Assembly (NCBI GenBank): GCA_037176885.1
Contig: JAWWNJ010000061.1
Span: forward strand, 1,054,001-1,118,000
Direction: 5' to 3'
DNA: 64,000 nucleotides
DNA from: Favolaschia claudopus
Taxonomy: Eukaryota > Basidiomycota > Agaricomycetes > Agaricales > Mycenaceae
The notes under the pieces are model-generated. The model saw nothing but the letters and a program-made list of their open reading frames with translations, did no database searches and was not told where the DNA came from. This document shows positions 53,816-64,000 of this stretch, one piece after another (position 1 is the first letter of the stretch; each line of letters starts with the position of its first letter). A program made the position numbers and the translations under genes.

Positions 53816-56800
53816 ATGTTGGCTCTGCAAACTCACTCGCTTGACTCACTGAGGAATCCTGGCCCTTGGCCGCCGCAAATTTCCAGAATCCACGACTTAT
53901 TGCAGCTCCCGCTTCCCCAATGGTGCCCGTCCGAGAACTCTGGTCCGGACAGGACGTCGATTTCTCCTGAACTTGGCCCAGTGGCAGCGGACTCGAGTGA
54001 CGACTCGGAGGAAAATGCTCGTCTGCGCGACCCCTTTGCAATGCATACTGCAGATGCAGTACACTCAGCCATGCTCCGTGACGGTCCTCAAACTGCGTGG
54101 CCGTTTGTCAGAGGCTTCACCAAGGTTCTAATTGCCACATGCTCCGAAAATGCTGCGCGATTGTCCGTAACGTCTCCCATTCATAATCACAGATATGTTC
54201 AAGCAAGTTGGTCCAGGTTCCATGCGTCGTTTGTGCTACCGCGTCTGGTCGCCCCTCGCGATGATATATTCGACGGGGTTGCAGAGATGCTCGCTTGCCA
54301 CATCGTCGAAGGCTTCGAGACGCAGTCATCTGAGATGGACGACGAAAATCCATCCTCCTCCGGGGTGGCTTCGATGCAAGCTAGCCCCCATGCCGCACTT
54401 CTGAGTCAAGTCGATTCGAACGAATCTGTGGATTCTGATTCAGCTGAGATCTCCACTGAAGCAAGCGTCTCTGGCCATTCCGCCACTGAACGAAGTGGCT
54501 CCTTCTTTTCGGCGTCCGGCAGGTCACTGTCCTCGACCTCTGACCAGTCTATTGATGTCTCCTTAAATGGCCATATCTTTCAGGGTCGAGGGAAGCATTC
54601 GTTCGCACTGCTTCCATTCCTCTATTTCGCAGATGGACAGAACATCATTGGGATCGTGTCTAGCGTGGCGTGTCAGCGATTCGTTTGGGGGATTTCCGAG
54701 CCAACTATTGGTTTTCTGTTGTCCTCATCTGGGTCCAAAATGGAATTAGTGCTTTCTTGGGTTGATCAGTCAACGGTGAGTCGTTCCAATAAACATTGAT
54801 TGTCTCCGAATCATCACCTCTTTCCTCTTCAGCATGTTCTACACATAGCCCATGATTTTGGTCAGGGTTCGAAGATAGGTTGCTTCGATTTCAGCAGCGT
54901 CACATCGATACTGCGCTTCTCGCAGTTCCTTTTCGGAGGCTCGCCTTCCTTTCGTCTCGTCGCCAGCATAGCATCTCCCCTGTGCGAAAACAATAGACTA
55001 GATTGGCGCTCAGATTGCCCGCAGTCGAAGGACTTTGAAACGGGTATGGATTGTGTGGCGTTGTGGGTCCAGGATACGCAATTGTAAGCGTGTTTTGGCC
55101 ATGTCTAGACCCCTACTGACTTATCAAAGTTGGTGCAATCCACAGCCTTCTTCCAGTGACCCTCCCGTGTATGTGCTGGTCAACCTCCGACTTTCCTATT
55201 TTGACGAACCTTTGCGCAGGCAACAAGCCACCTGGTTGTTATTTTCTTGCCTGCTGCGATGTTCACACTCATTCATTAGCAGCGGTGTTGATGGGCCGCA
55301 CAAGCGGAGGTCCACCGCCTCCAATGAAGCTGAAATCCAACCTCGACAGTGAGATTCAGAACGTATAGTCTACGAGTCACTCCCAATCGTTGACGTTGCT
55401 CAGGGGGGCCCCGGGATCTTCGGACACTGAGCACGGAAAAATTTCAACTGTGCCAACCCGCTCGGCCAGTTCCACTTCCAACAAGGAAAAGAACAACCTA
55501 TGGAGGTTTGAATCTCAGTACGCCTTATTTGCTCTCCGCAAATATCGTCTTTATCTTCGTTGTCGCCCCTTAGACTTTTCGAGAAAAACGAGACAACAAC
55601 AACGGAGCTGAACTTACTCGCATATGCGGCCGATCGTCATGTGAGATTTCTCACTAAGTTGGATTATGAAAAGGACGACTTCAGAGATGAAGGGATGGAG
55701 ATAGCCAAGCAGACGAAGTCATACGATCGACTCACCACATTCCAGTGGTTCCCGACTAACTTGAAGGTAAGGTCATGCAATCACAGATCCGACATCTTGT
55801 TATATCTTGACGCACAGGATCCTTTCCCGAATGTAACTGGTGCCCTCAGTCCTTATAAAGACAATCTCGTCGGCATGTCGGAACTGATCATCTCTCAACT
55901 CACTGAAACTCACAAGTCCGTGCATGAATTGACGCTCGAACACCAGGAAATCTTAAAACAACAAGTATTCGTGTTGCTGTACGCATCTGCAGGTGCACAG
56001 ATCCTCGAGGGAAGGACTGGAATTAAATCTTTCGAGGCTGAAAGCTGGCATGACTGGGACGCCCTTTTACTTTCCTTTGATGTCGCAACCAGGGCGGAGC
56101 TTGTTTCTCGAAATGTGCTGTGCGTGCCTGTCATTGCGGTTCTGCTTTGACAATAATCCTTTGAATATATAGGTTCGAGCGTACCTTGCACTACCCGAAG
56201 AACAAACTTGTGGAGGAGGAAGATGCAACGAAACTTACCAAAGCTGTGGAGGCCGAAGAGTATTCAAGTACTTCCTTCCATCACGCGGCACTGACGGAAG
56301 CTGCCAACCAATCTTCGGTCGCCTCAAATCTTTATAGGCAAGCATTTCTTGCCGCTGCGCACTCGATGGAGCTGTGGTCGTCCTACGCGGCTGCCTGCGA
56401 ACCCGTTCACAACAAGATCCCTCTTCAGGATATGCTCCGGGAGCGCTCTCGCTGTGAACCGAGTACAGGAACATGCAGTGCTCTTTGTTTTTTCACGGTT
56501 TCTTCGGGTTCGCTGCAAGATGACAAAGTCAAGGCTCTCAACTTCATCACACGTTTCAAAGCTGAACTGAAGGAAGCGAAAGAAGCGGCGTCTACCAGCG
56601 AAGAGGCATCTCAAACAAGTATACGGTGATGCATCTTCAGCGATGTGATTGGCGTTGACCATCCCTTAATGTAGCTGATTATATCTTGCAATCTTGGATG
56701 GAAGGCGGGCAAGGTGCATTCCACTCTGTACGCTGTTCCCGATGTTGATTTCAATTCAGGAGGAATGAGCCAGGGCCCAGAACTGAATATGAAATCAACA

Positions 56801-57449
56801 GACCAAGACAGAAGATTCCATCTACAAAACCCTCACATAGTGTGCGGAGGCTTGAATCAGCTACTGGACGACGCTACTGGCATCCCCAACCTCAAGTTCC
56901 CTGAGATTGACCTGTCTTCCTTCGAAGGGAAACTATTGTTCCCTTACTTCATCGTTGAACACAAGAAGAAGCACGATACCGAGGCTAAGGGCCTCAACCA
57001 AGGTCGTTTAAACTTGATAGCTCTCATCTCGTACTACGCAGCCCTCAATATCCTTGGCCGCCCATTTTACGCCCTGGTCACCAATGGTCCGAAGGGCGCC
57101 ATACTAATGGGCTGGAAGTCTGAGAAATCTGAGGTGAATTCCTTGAGCCTCTGTTTGTACCAGTGCTGAAAAAGACTCCCAGAGAATTTATGTGATCGAC
57201 AGGAATGTCGTTCAGTGTGACATCAGCAAACCGATTGAGGCCTATCACTTTGCCACCTTTCTGTTACGCCTCCGAGAGGAGCAAAAGGAATTCGAAAAGA
57301 TTGTCCGGGCCAAGGTGGCAAAGCTTGAGAAAGACTTTGATCACATGGAGTTCCAGACATGGCGGAAAGAGTGGCAAATCCAGCACTTGGATAAGGAGTG
57401 GGTAACAGCTCTTTCCGCTGCTGCAGCTGAGGGTGCACCGGAGACTTGA
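53816..57449 (+). CDS. Large uncharacterised family, member C (PD-(D/E)XK-like segment)
   Basis: Plus-strand paralogue of A, B and D. The start at 53816 (MLALQTHSLDSL) is conserved. Blocks in order are WPFVRGFTKVLIATC, FDGVAEMLACHIVEGFETQ, SLNGHIFQGRGKHSFALLPF, GCFDFSSVTSILRFSQFLF, LLAYAADRHVRFLTKLDY, TTFQWFP, HDWDALLLSFDVATR and HYPKNKLVEEEDATKL. Then comes the core FPYFIVEHKKKHDTEAKGLN with YYAALNILGRPFYALVTNG, and a final exon IDRNVVQCDISKPIEAYHFA with a Lys/Glu-rich coiled end. Introns sit at the same places as in A. The Glu and Lys of the proposed PD-(D/E)XK strand are kept even though the middle residue is His here and Tyr elsewhere. It is most similar to A along its whole length. No known function. 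Confidence 0.82.
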
Positions 57450-57986
57450 GCGTAAATGGTGTGGTGTATGTTACTCCTGTACAGACTAGAGACTTGTTTC
57501 GAATTGCGGCGGAGCCAACTCAGCCAAGTTGTGAAGCTCGAGAAAGTGCGACATCCGAAAGGCAAAACCTGAAGCATAAATCAAAGATAAAGTACTGGAA
57601 TTACATAGATCCAGAGGTAACACGTTGCGAGCCGTGTTTCTCGACATCAGGGCTAGCGTCAAGACTCAGACAAGACTCAGAAGAGAGATTCACTGGCAGA
57701 GAATTGAGGGTGTGACTCGGATCACACCGTGATTGAATGTGACATCGGCCTTTACGCTCCAACAACGACCTCCACAATGCTACCGTCAATTGCATGCCCA
57801 ATAATCGGAGAATATGGCTTTTGTTTGCTCTGGAAGCATGAATTCAAGAGAAGTCAAGAGGGTTCTAGACTATGGGTGCTTGTGAGACCAGATTGATTTT
57901 ACATCACCTTGAGGCTTTCTCGAGTATCGACTAAGATTTGGGAATGACACGCGGCTTCCAACGTCTTTCAGACATACAGCAGTATC
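57450..57986. other. Spacer between family genes C and D
   Basis: 3' flank of C and upstream region of D. It contains the palindrome at 57722-57732; no gene is seen. Confidence 0.5.
57722..57732. promoter_or_regulatory. 11-bp palindrome TCACACCGTGA
   Basis: About 255 bp upstream of the ATG of family gene D, comparable to the spacing before B and C. Confidence 0.4.
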
Positions 57987-60900
57987 ATGTTGACCGTAGA
58001 AACCCACTCGCTCGAGTCGCTCAACGCGCCAGGCCCTTGGCCTCCGCAAGTCGTGAAAATTTGCGAGCTTCTAGAACTCGCACTTCCTTCCTGGTTACCG
58101 TACCCGTCTGAAACCTCTTCAGGAACTCGGACTCCATTCCATAGCTCTGTCGAAGTGACTGTGAATTCGGGTCTTGACCATGAATTGAAGGAGGAAGAAT
58201 TTCACCAAAATTCTCTCCTTCGTGAATTTTACCCGTTTGCGATGCATACGGTGGCTGCAGTCAAGACTTCTATGCGTCTTGATGGTCATAAAAATGCATG
58301 GCCTTTTGTTAGAGGCTATACTCGGGTTTTGGCTGTTGCTTGCGCCCCAGATGTTGTATTGTTGTGCGTAGAATTTCCTCGATAATGTCTGTATATATAT
58401 GCTTAAACGGGACTGATTAATTAGGTCCCATCCGGCTTTCGTGCGGCCGCAACTTGCCACGGCTCATCACGATAGTTTCGATGGAATTGCGGAAATATTG
58501 GCCTGTCACGTCGTCGAGGGCTTCAAGAACGAATCATTCATGTTGCACGACGAACAGCCCTCCTCCGAGGCCACCAGGAGCGTACCCGCTGATTCCATTG
58601 TCGCGTCCACCTCACGTCAGAGCCAAGACCCCGGTTCTGGGAAGTTTTCAGGCTCCTACAAGGGCAGCATCGAAGAAAGTCCACTCGACCACTCGTCCGA
58701 TGAACAACTTGCAAACGCCGCCTTTCCGCAATCGGAGGGCACACAATCTTCGAGTTCTGGGGAATCAATCAACGTTTCGCTAAATGGTCACATATTTCAA
58801 GGCCAAGGGAGGCATTTGCATGCATTGCTTCCCTTTCTTTGCATTGCGGACGAAGAGAACATTATTGAAGTTGTATCTAGTGTTGCCTGTCAGAGATTTG
58901 TCTGGGGGATCTCAGAACCCGCTATCGGTTTTCAATTTTCTCCATCAGGCACGGTCATGAAATTGGTGCTAGCTTGGGTTGATCAGTCGTCTGTGAGTTT
59001 CGTTGCATTGCAGCTGCTACTGAGTTTGTTCACTACTCTCTTTCAGCGTGTCCTGCATGTAGCGCATGGTATTGACCATCAAAGTGGGATTGGGGTCTTT
59101 GATTTCGACAGTATTGCATCAACCCTACGGTTCACGCAATTTCTTTCCAATCTCTCGCCCAGTTTCAGTGCAGTTGCCAGCTCCGCATCTTGCTCGTGTG
59201 AGAACATCAGGTTCGATTGGCGCTTAGATCGCCCCACCCCTAGTGACTTTAAATCCGGCGTGCACCATATAAACGAATGGGTCCGCCATGTTGAATCGTG
59301 AGTTTTGCATCTTTAGCGCCGTGTCACCCACGTTGATTCGCACCAGATTCTCTGGCTCGCCACCACCGCGTTCCGAAAGTCCCGCAGTAGATTCCAATAC
59401 AGAAATCGGGTGAGTCATTCAATTAGATCACAAGTTCCTATTGTCGCTGATTTCAGATGTAGAGCCAACTCTGAATCAGTGCCGAGCATCGCGTCTGAAT
59501 CTTCCGACCCACGAACCTCGACCGAAAGTGCCATTTCAAGCGACAATGACTCGGACGACTTCAGTCTCGAGTAAGTCACGGCCGTTGACCAACTGCGCTG
59601 AATTTTCTCGCTGCCGGTAACATTGACGCTCATCCAGTGATATATACAATTCAGCGATAGAGTCGCTGGCCTACTACGCAGCCGATCGTGGCGTTAGATT
59701 TCTCTCTCGGCTGTGGTATCCAGAGGAAATGTTTGGAGCTGAAGGAACTGAGATCAATCATCACCTGGCTTTGTACGATGAGCTTACTCGATTTCAGTGG
59801 TTTCCACCCGAGGTACGGTCATTGGTTTACGTTGTAGAGATATGACAGTGTACTGGTCTACAGGCCCATTTCCCATCTCTTGTCGGTGTGCTGAGAAAGT
59901 ATGAAGACACTCTGCTCAAGGATATTCAAAGCCGAGTTGATGACTCCTTGCCGCCCCCGCTTATATTGAAGACTGAACACCAGACGATCATTGCACAGCG
60001 GATATTTACCTTGTTCTACACTTCCGCCGGCGCAGAGATCCCTCGTGGGAGAGCAGAGAGCATTTCCGATGATTACAAGGATAGGCATGACTGGGATGCT
60101 CTGTTACTTTCCTTCTATGTCGCAAACGAGCGGGACCTTGTTTCTCATAACGTACTGTGCGTGTGTTTGATTGTGTCTAGTTGCGACAACACTAACGGTC
60201 GGAATACAGCTTCGAGCGTACCATTCACTATCCCAAGAACCAGCTTGTCGAGGAGATGGATGGGGCGAAACTTGCAATCGCCGTGGAGCAAGAAATGAAA
60301 TGGAGCGCGCAATTTTATTCCTTGGCACAGGCGGCAGCGGCTGATCAGATCGAGAATCATCCAGATTTGTTTTTTCAAGCGCAACTTGCCAGCATACAAG
60401 TATTTAAGCTCTGGAATTCTTATCTGTCTGGCTGCGAACCTCTCCAAGCCTTACTTCGGAAGCGCTCTTGGCACGAACCCGCGACCGGAATATGTGACGC
60501 GCTTTGCTTTTTCACAATTTCCTCCCCAGTCGGGCAGGATGAAAAGGCTGCGAGGGCTCTCGAATTCATCACCTGCTCCAAGGCTGACGCGAGCACTGAC
60601 CTCATCTTACCTGAGTCTGAACCCCCTTCGTTCAAAGGAAAAACACTGTTCCCTTATTTCATTGTTGAGTACAAGAAACGAGATGATACGGCTGGCAAGG
60701 CTCTCGATCAGGGACGTTTGGACCTCATGGCTCTGATCTCATTCTATGCGGCGCTTGGCATTCTGGATTTCTCCTTTTACGTCCTGGTCACCGATGGGTG
60801 GAAGGGCGCCATTTTAATGGGCTGGAAATCTACCAAGTCTGAGGTGGATCTATTGTTTTTGGGTCATTTTCTCTCATCGATCTCCCAAATCACAGAGAAT

Positions 60901-61159
60901 TTATATAGTTGAACGGAACGTCGTTCACCTTGACATCAGCACACCCATTGGTTCCTACCAATTTGCCATCTTTCTCTTACGCCTTCAAGACAAGCAAAAG
61001 GATCTAGAAGTGAAGGCCAAAGCCAAGCTGGCAGATGCTAATCTCGATTTTGTGAAATTCCAAGAATGGCGGAAAGAGTGGCAAGCAGAGCGCTTGGACA
61101 AGGAGTGGGGGCCCGCTGAGGCAGCGACGAAGGAGATGGAGGCTGGTGCAGTCAATTAA
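57987..61159 (+). CDS. Large uncharacterised family, member D (PD-(D/E)XK-like segment)
   Basis: Plus-strand paralogue, the most diverged at its 5' end: MLTVETHSLESLNAPGPWPP and AWPFVRGYTRVLAVAC. The intron after exon 1 runs from GTGCGT near 58363 to the AG before 58423. Later blocks are FDGIAEILACHVVEGF, SLNGHIFQGQGRHLHALLPF, VLHVAHGIDHQSGIGVFDFD, SLAYYAADRGVRFLSRLWYP, TRFQWFPPEV and HDWDALLLSFYVANERDLV. HYPKNQLVEEMDGAKLAIAV, FPYFIVEYKKRDDTAGKAL, FYVLVTDGWKGAILMGWKS and ERNVVHLDISTPIGSYQFA follow, with an Ala/Glu/Lys tail ending GAVN. The 3' two thirds closely match gene B. Intact frames in four paralogues argue for a real, expressed family. The proposed nuclease-like strand is inference. 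Confidence 0.82.
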
Positions 61160-61294
61160 AGCTTACTCAAGTGTTGAATTTGTTCAGAGTCCGCGATTGT
61201 GCCATTGAGATCTCGAGAGCGTTTGGCCTATGCCTAGCTGTGATGCGTACGATTTCCCTGACTGCGTTGCATCAGAAAGGAGCGACATGATTTG

Positions 61295-61820
61295 AATTCT
61301 CTTCACGGTGGCCGCTGTTAATTATGCCATGTGCCGCCGCCGCCGATACTTAGACCTTTCTCTCAACTTTCTCTGGGTGGTTTCATCGGTCATCCGGCTC
61401 CTGGCTACAGCTTGCTCTGAAAATGCCATGTTATGCGTGATCCTCCATCGATGTCTGAATAGTGTCAAAATCGAACAATGCTGCCAGGACGGTAAGTAGA
61501 TTCAATGAAGCTGCAGAAATGCTTGCTTTTCGCATCAATCAAGCGTTCGGAAGATCTCCTCTTGATCTCGAGCTAGCTCTGAGCTAGGTTCGATAGCTCC
61601 AACGCAACCTCTAACACCACTGTGCAGTCAAGGCAACAAAAGTTTCGAAGGACTTTCGGGTCCAACCTCGGTCGCAGAAAGCAGCAACTCTGATCGCTCG
61701 CCCGGTGAGCTAGAGTGATTCTTACTTCATCGGAACTTTTCGGCCTCCTCGAATAGCGCTGAGAGACCTATCGCATTTCAGTCTGAAATGGTCACATTTT
61801 CCGGAACCAGGGAAAACGAT
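61295..61820 (+). pseudogene. Relic E of the large uncharacterised family
   Basis: Plus-strand traces appear in the order of family genes. TVAAVNYAM-like codons near 61308 resemble HTVDAVNSAM. LLATACSENAMLCV near 61400 resembles VLIATCSENAALL. FNEAAEMLAF near 61505 resembles FDGVAEMLACH. AATGGTCACATTTTC near 61790 corresponds to NGHIF. Frames are broken and most of the gene is gone. The relic abuts the 3' end of the next gene, marking the outer limit of the tandem array. Confidence 0.65.
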
Positions 61821-64000
61821 TTAGTTCGTCGTTGCGAACTCCTGGATTACACTACGCGGTTTTCGAAATACGCCCAGAGGTCTGTACTCGACATCCAACC
61901 CAAATGCTTTGGGTCCGCCGATCTCGATCCCTCTCCGCGACGAGGTCCATTTCTCCGAAGCTTGAATGCCAAGGACAATGACGAACAAACCGTATCTGTA
62001 CTCGGGTGTCCCAATGGCCTGTCCGTTTAACGCGTCGCAGACACAAATCAAATCCGGTACACTTGCCACAACCTCCTCTTGACCATTCCCATCAATAGCT
62101 ATCGCTACGATGTTCTCATTCTTAAATGGTATCTTCAACTTCCCGCTAAACTCTGCAGGCAGTTCTTCATTGTTGATATCGCTAGCGCTGAGCAAGACCT
62201 CTCCATGAACATGACCCTTCACCGTCTTGCGCTCCACAGAAATGATCTTGCCCTGAAACAGCACCTTTGCTGATTGCTTCCCGCCTACTTCCTCAATGAT
62301 AGCTTCGGCGACGTTGTCTATTTGATTATTGGCGCGACAGAGTGCAACGGCACGTCCAATACGCCAAGCGAGGGAGATGGTGTTTTCCACTACGTATTCT
62401 TTGGTTTTCTTGCCGCTGCAAGGTCCTTTCGCGCATGCGACATGGCTTCCCATCTCAGATAGCGCTGCGCGGAATATGCGCTCGATAAGCTTCTCTGAAG
62501 CGCCGGAAAGCAACAGCTTAATATAACGATTAAGATGGACCAATTTGGAGCGCGCGAACGGTATGAACTTGCCATGTTATTCCCATTTCCATCAGCGATG
62601 GCGGTCGGCAGGAAGTGCGCCTTGTCTCCACCCAAGGCCACTGGCGTGATTTGCCACGAAACTGGATATGCGCGGCCCATCCAATCCCCATCGACAGTGG
62701 GTACATCCATGTTATTCGAAGCGCCTAGCAACATTCCCTGCAGTCCGTTCCCGCCGCCAATCTCAAGGGCAATGACAGCGTCCGGCTTATAGCCGAGTTG
62801 ATCGTAGACCATACGCTGCGCCTCCACCTGCTCGTTTGCAGGTAACTTCTCTATCGTCACCGTTGGGGATCCCTTTCCCCCGCCACACGCAACGATGGCA
62901 GAATCTGCAAGGTCTTCGGGAGAGATGACGCGCACGACTGCGCCTTTCCGCATCATCTCTCTCAATCGTATGAAGTGAGGGTACGGGGTTCCACCTCCGC
63001 CCGTGCCTAGAATATAGCATCCAGTAGAGATCCACTCCAGATCGGTTTCTGAGATGATCCACTCGCGTTTAGAATTCACGAGAGGTTTGTACGATGCGAT
63101 ATCCAGTGCAGGACGGTCCACCTCGGCAGCGCTCCTTGAAGGTTTCTTGAGGACAACTTCGTAATCGGTAGTACCTTCATCGCATTCATCGAGTGGCGGA
63201 ATAATCGAAATCGGGCCAGAAAAGTCGAAATCGCCAATGGCTTTCACGATTATCCGAGATTTGTTGGCAATATACTGATCCTGTGTTGAGCCGCAGTCAT
63301 GGTGGGAGATGGAGCACATACATTGAGGGGAATTACATCCATTTCAGCGATTTTGACTGTCTCTCGACTTGCACCATTCTTCACGGCTTTATCGACCGCC
63401 ATAATCGAAATATCTTCCGAGAGAGAATGCGTTGCTCGGTCAGCCGTGTTGACCATGACGTCGATTGTTCCAGAGACCTTTGCAATTGCTAATGTTGATA
63501 TACATAGCGTCAGATTCAAACTTCATTCATAGCCGAAGAGATTTACCTGCACCGATAGCGTTAGCAACTCCAGAATACTCCGGCTTGATGACTCTACTTG
63601 CTCCTTTCAACTTATCCGGAGCGAGAATCGCACCACCGCCCACGAGCAAGACGGGAATGTCAGCGTCCCTGGTTTTCATGCTGTCGATGGCGCGCTCCAG
63701 CATTTGGGTTACGAGGGACGTATATTCATGCACAGATTCCTCGGAAACAGCGGCGAGGCTTGCGTCGCCAATTCCTTCTAAGCGATGCGCAATAACAGCA
63801 TAGTCGGTAGCCGTTGATATGTTCCCGCCGAACACCCAGGCGCGTGTTTGGATGTCGTATCCCACAGAATCAGGACCGATTGTCAGCCGAGCGCTGCTGG
63901 AGCTCTTGCGCACGATGGAGCCTCCGCCAAGGGCGATACTGAGGAGTTTGCGTTGAGCTATGTATTGAATCGTCCCGAAGAAAAGTACCTCTTCACGTCA
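61821..64000 (-). CDS. Hydantoinase/oxoprolinase-DUF917 fusion protein, 3' part
   Basis: The minus-strand gene runs in from beyond the right edge. At the edge it reads LLSIALGGGSIVRKSSSSAR and TIGPDSVGYD, the ATPase-fold end of a hydantoinase/oxoprolinase (HyuA-like) domain, continuing to IPVLLVGGGAILAPDKL and YSGVANAIGA. Introns with GT-AG ends follow, including one at 62495-62568 whose removal gives NGNNMAKKLIERIFRAALSE. The C-terminal half is a DUF917 (S-methyl-thiohydantoin desulfurase-like) domain: GCYILGTGGGGTPYPHF, AVVRVISPEDLADSAIVAC, IALEIGGGNGLQGMLLGASN, VPTVDGDWMGRAYPV and GHVHGEVLLSA. It ends at 61821 after RSVIQEFATTN. The fusion suggests ATP-dependent handling of a cyclic amide or thiohydantoin, with the exact substrate unknown. 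It looks intact within the window. Confidence 0.88.

Larger units (their letters stand above)
50058..54585. repeat. Right arm of the large inverted duplication
   Basis: Mirror image of 16166-20970. From the inside outward it holds a truncated cassette, unknown relic, dehydrogenase relic, HSP12, cytochrome b5, full cassette and the 5' half of family gene C. The inner boundary sits near 50058, where GTATTCGGGGTAACGACTGT matches the inverted left-arm end. Confidence 0.85.

Noticed and set aside
53480..53836. 118-residue minus-strand frame over the gene C upstream region
   Set aside because: Overlaps the cassette and the promoter of C; the left-arm equivalent is not open over the same stretch.
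8893..61159. Possibility that the two arms are an assembly artefact of one locus
   Set aside because: The arms differ by many substitutions and indels, and carry different numbers and types of family genes, which a duplicated contig would not show.
62390..62568. Read-through frame suggesting a frameshift in the hydantoinase-DUF917 gene
   Set aside because: A normal GT-AG intron at 62495-62568 restores the frame and gives NGNNMAKKLIERIFRAALSE, so no frameshift is needed.
1..64000. tRNA, rRNA, CRISPR array, bacterial operon signals
   Set aside because: No cloverleaf with a GGTTCRANYCC box, no rRNA-like sequence and no regularly spaced direct repeats were seen; the intron-rich fungal gene structure makes CRISPR and operons implausible.

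Overview
The window looks like nuclear DNA of a basidiomycete fungus, most likely an Agaricomycete. Genes are split by many short (about 47-75 nt) GT-AG introns. Several families present are typical of mushroom-forming fungi: a DUF6533 membrane protein, HSP9/HSP12, a highly reducing polyketide synthase, a hydantoinase-DUF917 fusion, and a relic of an agaric-type tyrosine recombinase. All calls rest on reading translated exons and splice sites by eye; no database search was run.

Layout. 0-8 kb: the 5' end of a glycerophosphodiester phosphodiesterase, a seven-exon MACPF-like gene, two fused gene relics (a lysophosphatidate acyltransferase start joined to a truncated copy of the next gene), and an acidic protein of unknown role. 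8.9-17 kb: two minus-strand members (A, B) of a large uncharacterised gene family with a PD-(D/E)XK-like segment. 17-21 kb: a cytochrome b5, an HSP12 gene and gene relics. 21-40 kb: a candidate polyketide cluster with PKS, divergent short-chain dehydrogenase, MFS exporter, DUF6533 protein and two FAD monooxygenases. 41-50 kb: housekeeping-like genes (two cytochrome b5, a Cir_N protein, an F-box-like protein, RNase III) and a dead tyrosine recombinase. 50-61 kb: a mirror image of 16-21 kb followed by plus-strand family members C and D and a relic E. 61.8-64 kb: the 3' part of a hydantoinase/oxoprolinase-DUF917 gene.

The main structural point is the inverted duplication. About 4.6 kb (16166-20970) reappears in reverse at 50058-54585, and tandem copies of the same large gene family lie outside each arm. 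The 29 kb between the arms contains the whole polyketide cluster. Family member B looks like a chimera: its 5' half is C-like and its 3' half D-like, as expected from recombination between tandem paralogues. An 11-bp palindrome, TCACNNNGTGA, recurs seven times in the arms, mostly in front of family genes and the paired cytochrome b5 genes.

Inferred function: the PKS would build a reduced polyketide, the dehydrogenase and two flavin monooxygenases would tailor it, and the MFS protein would export it. The product is not predictable from the sequence. The methyltransferase and enoylreductase regions of the PKS look degenerate.
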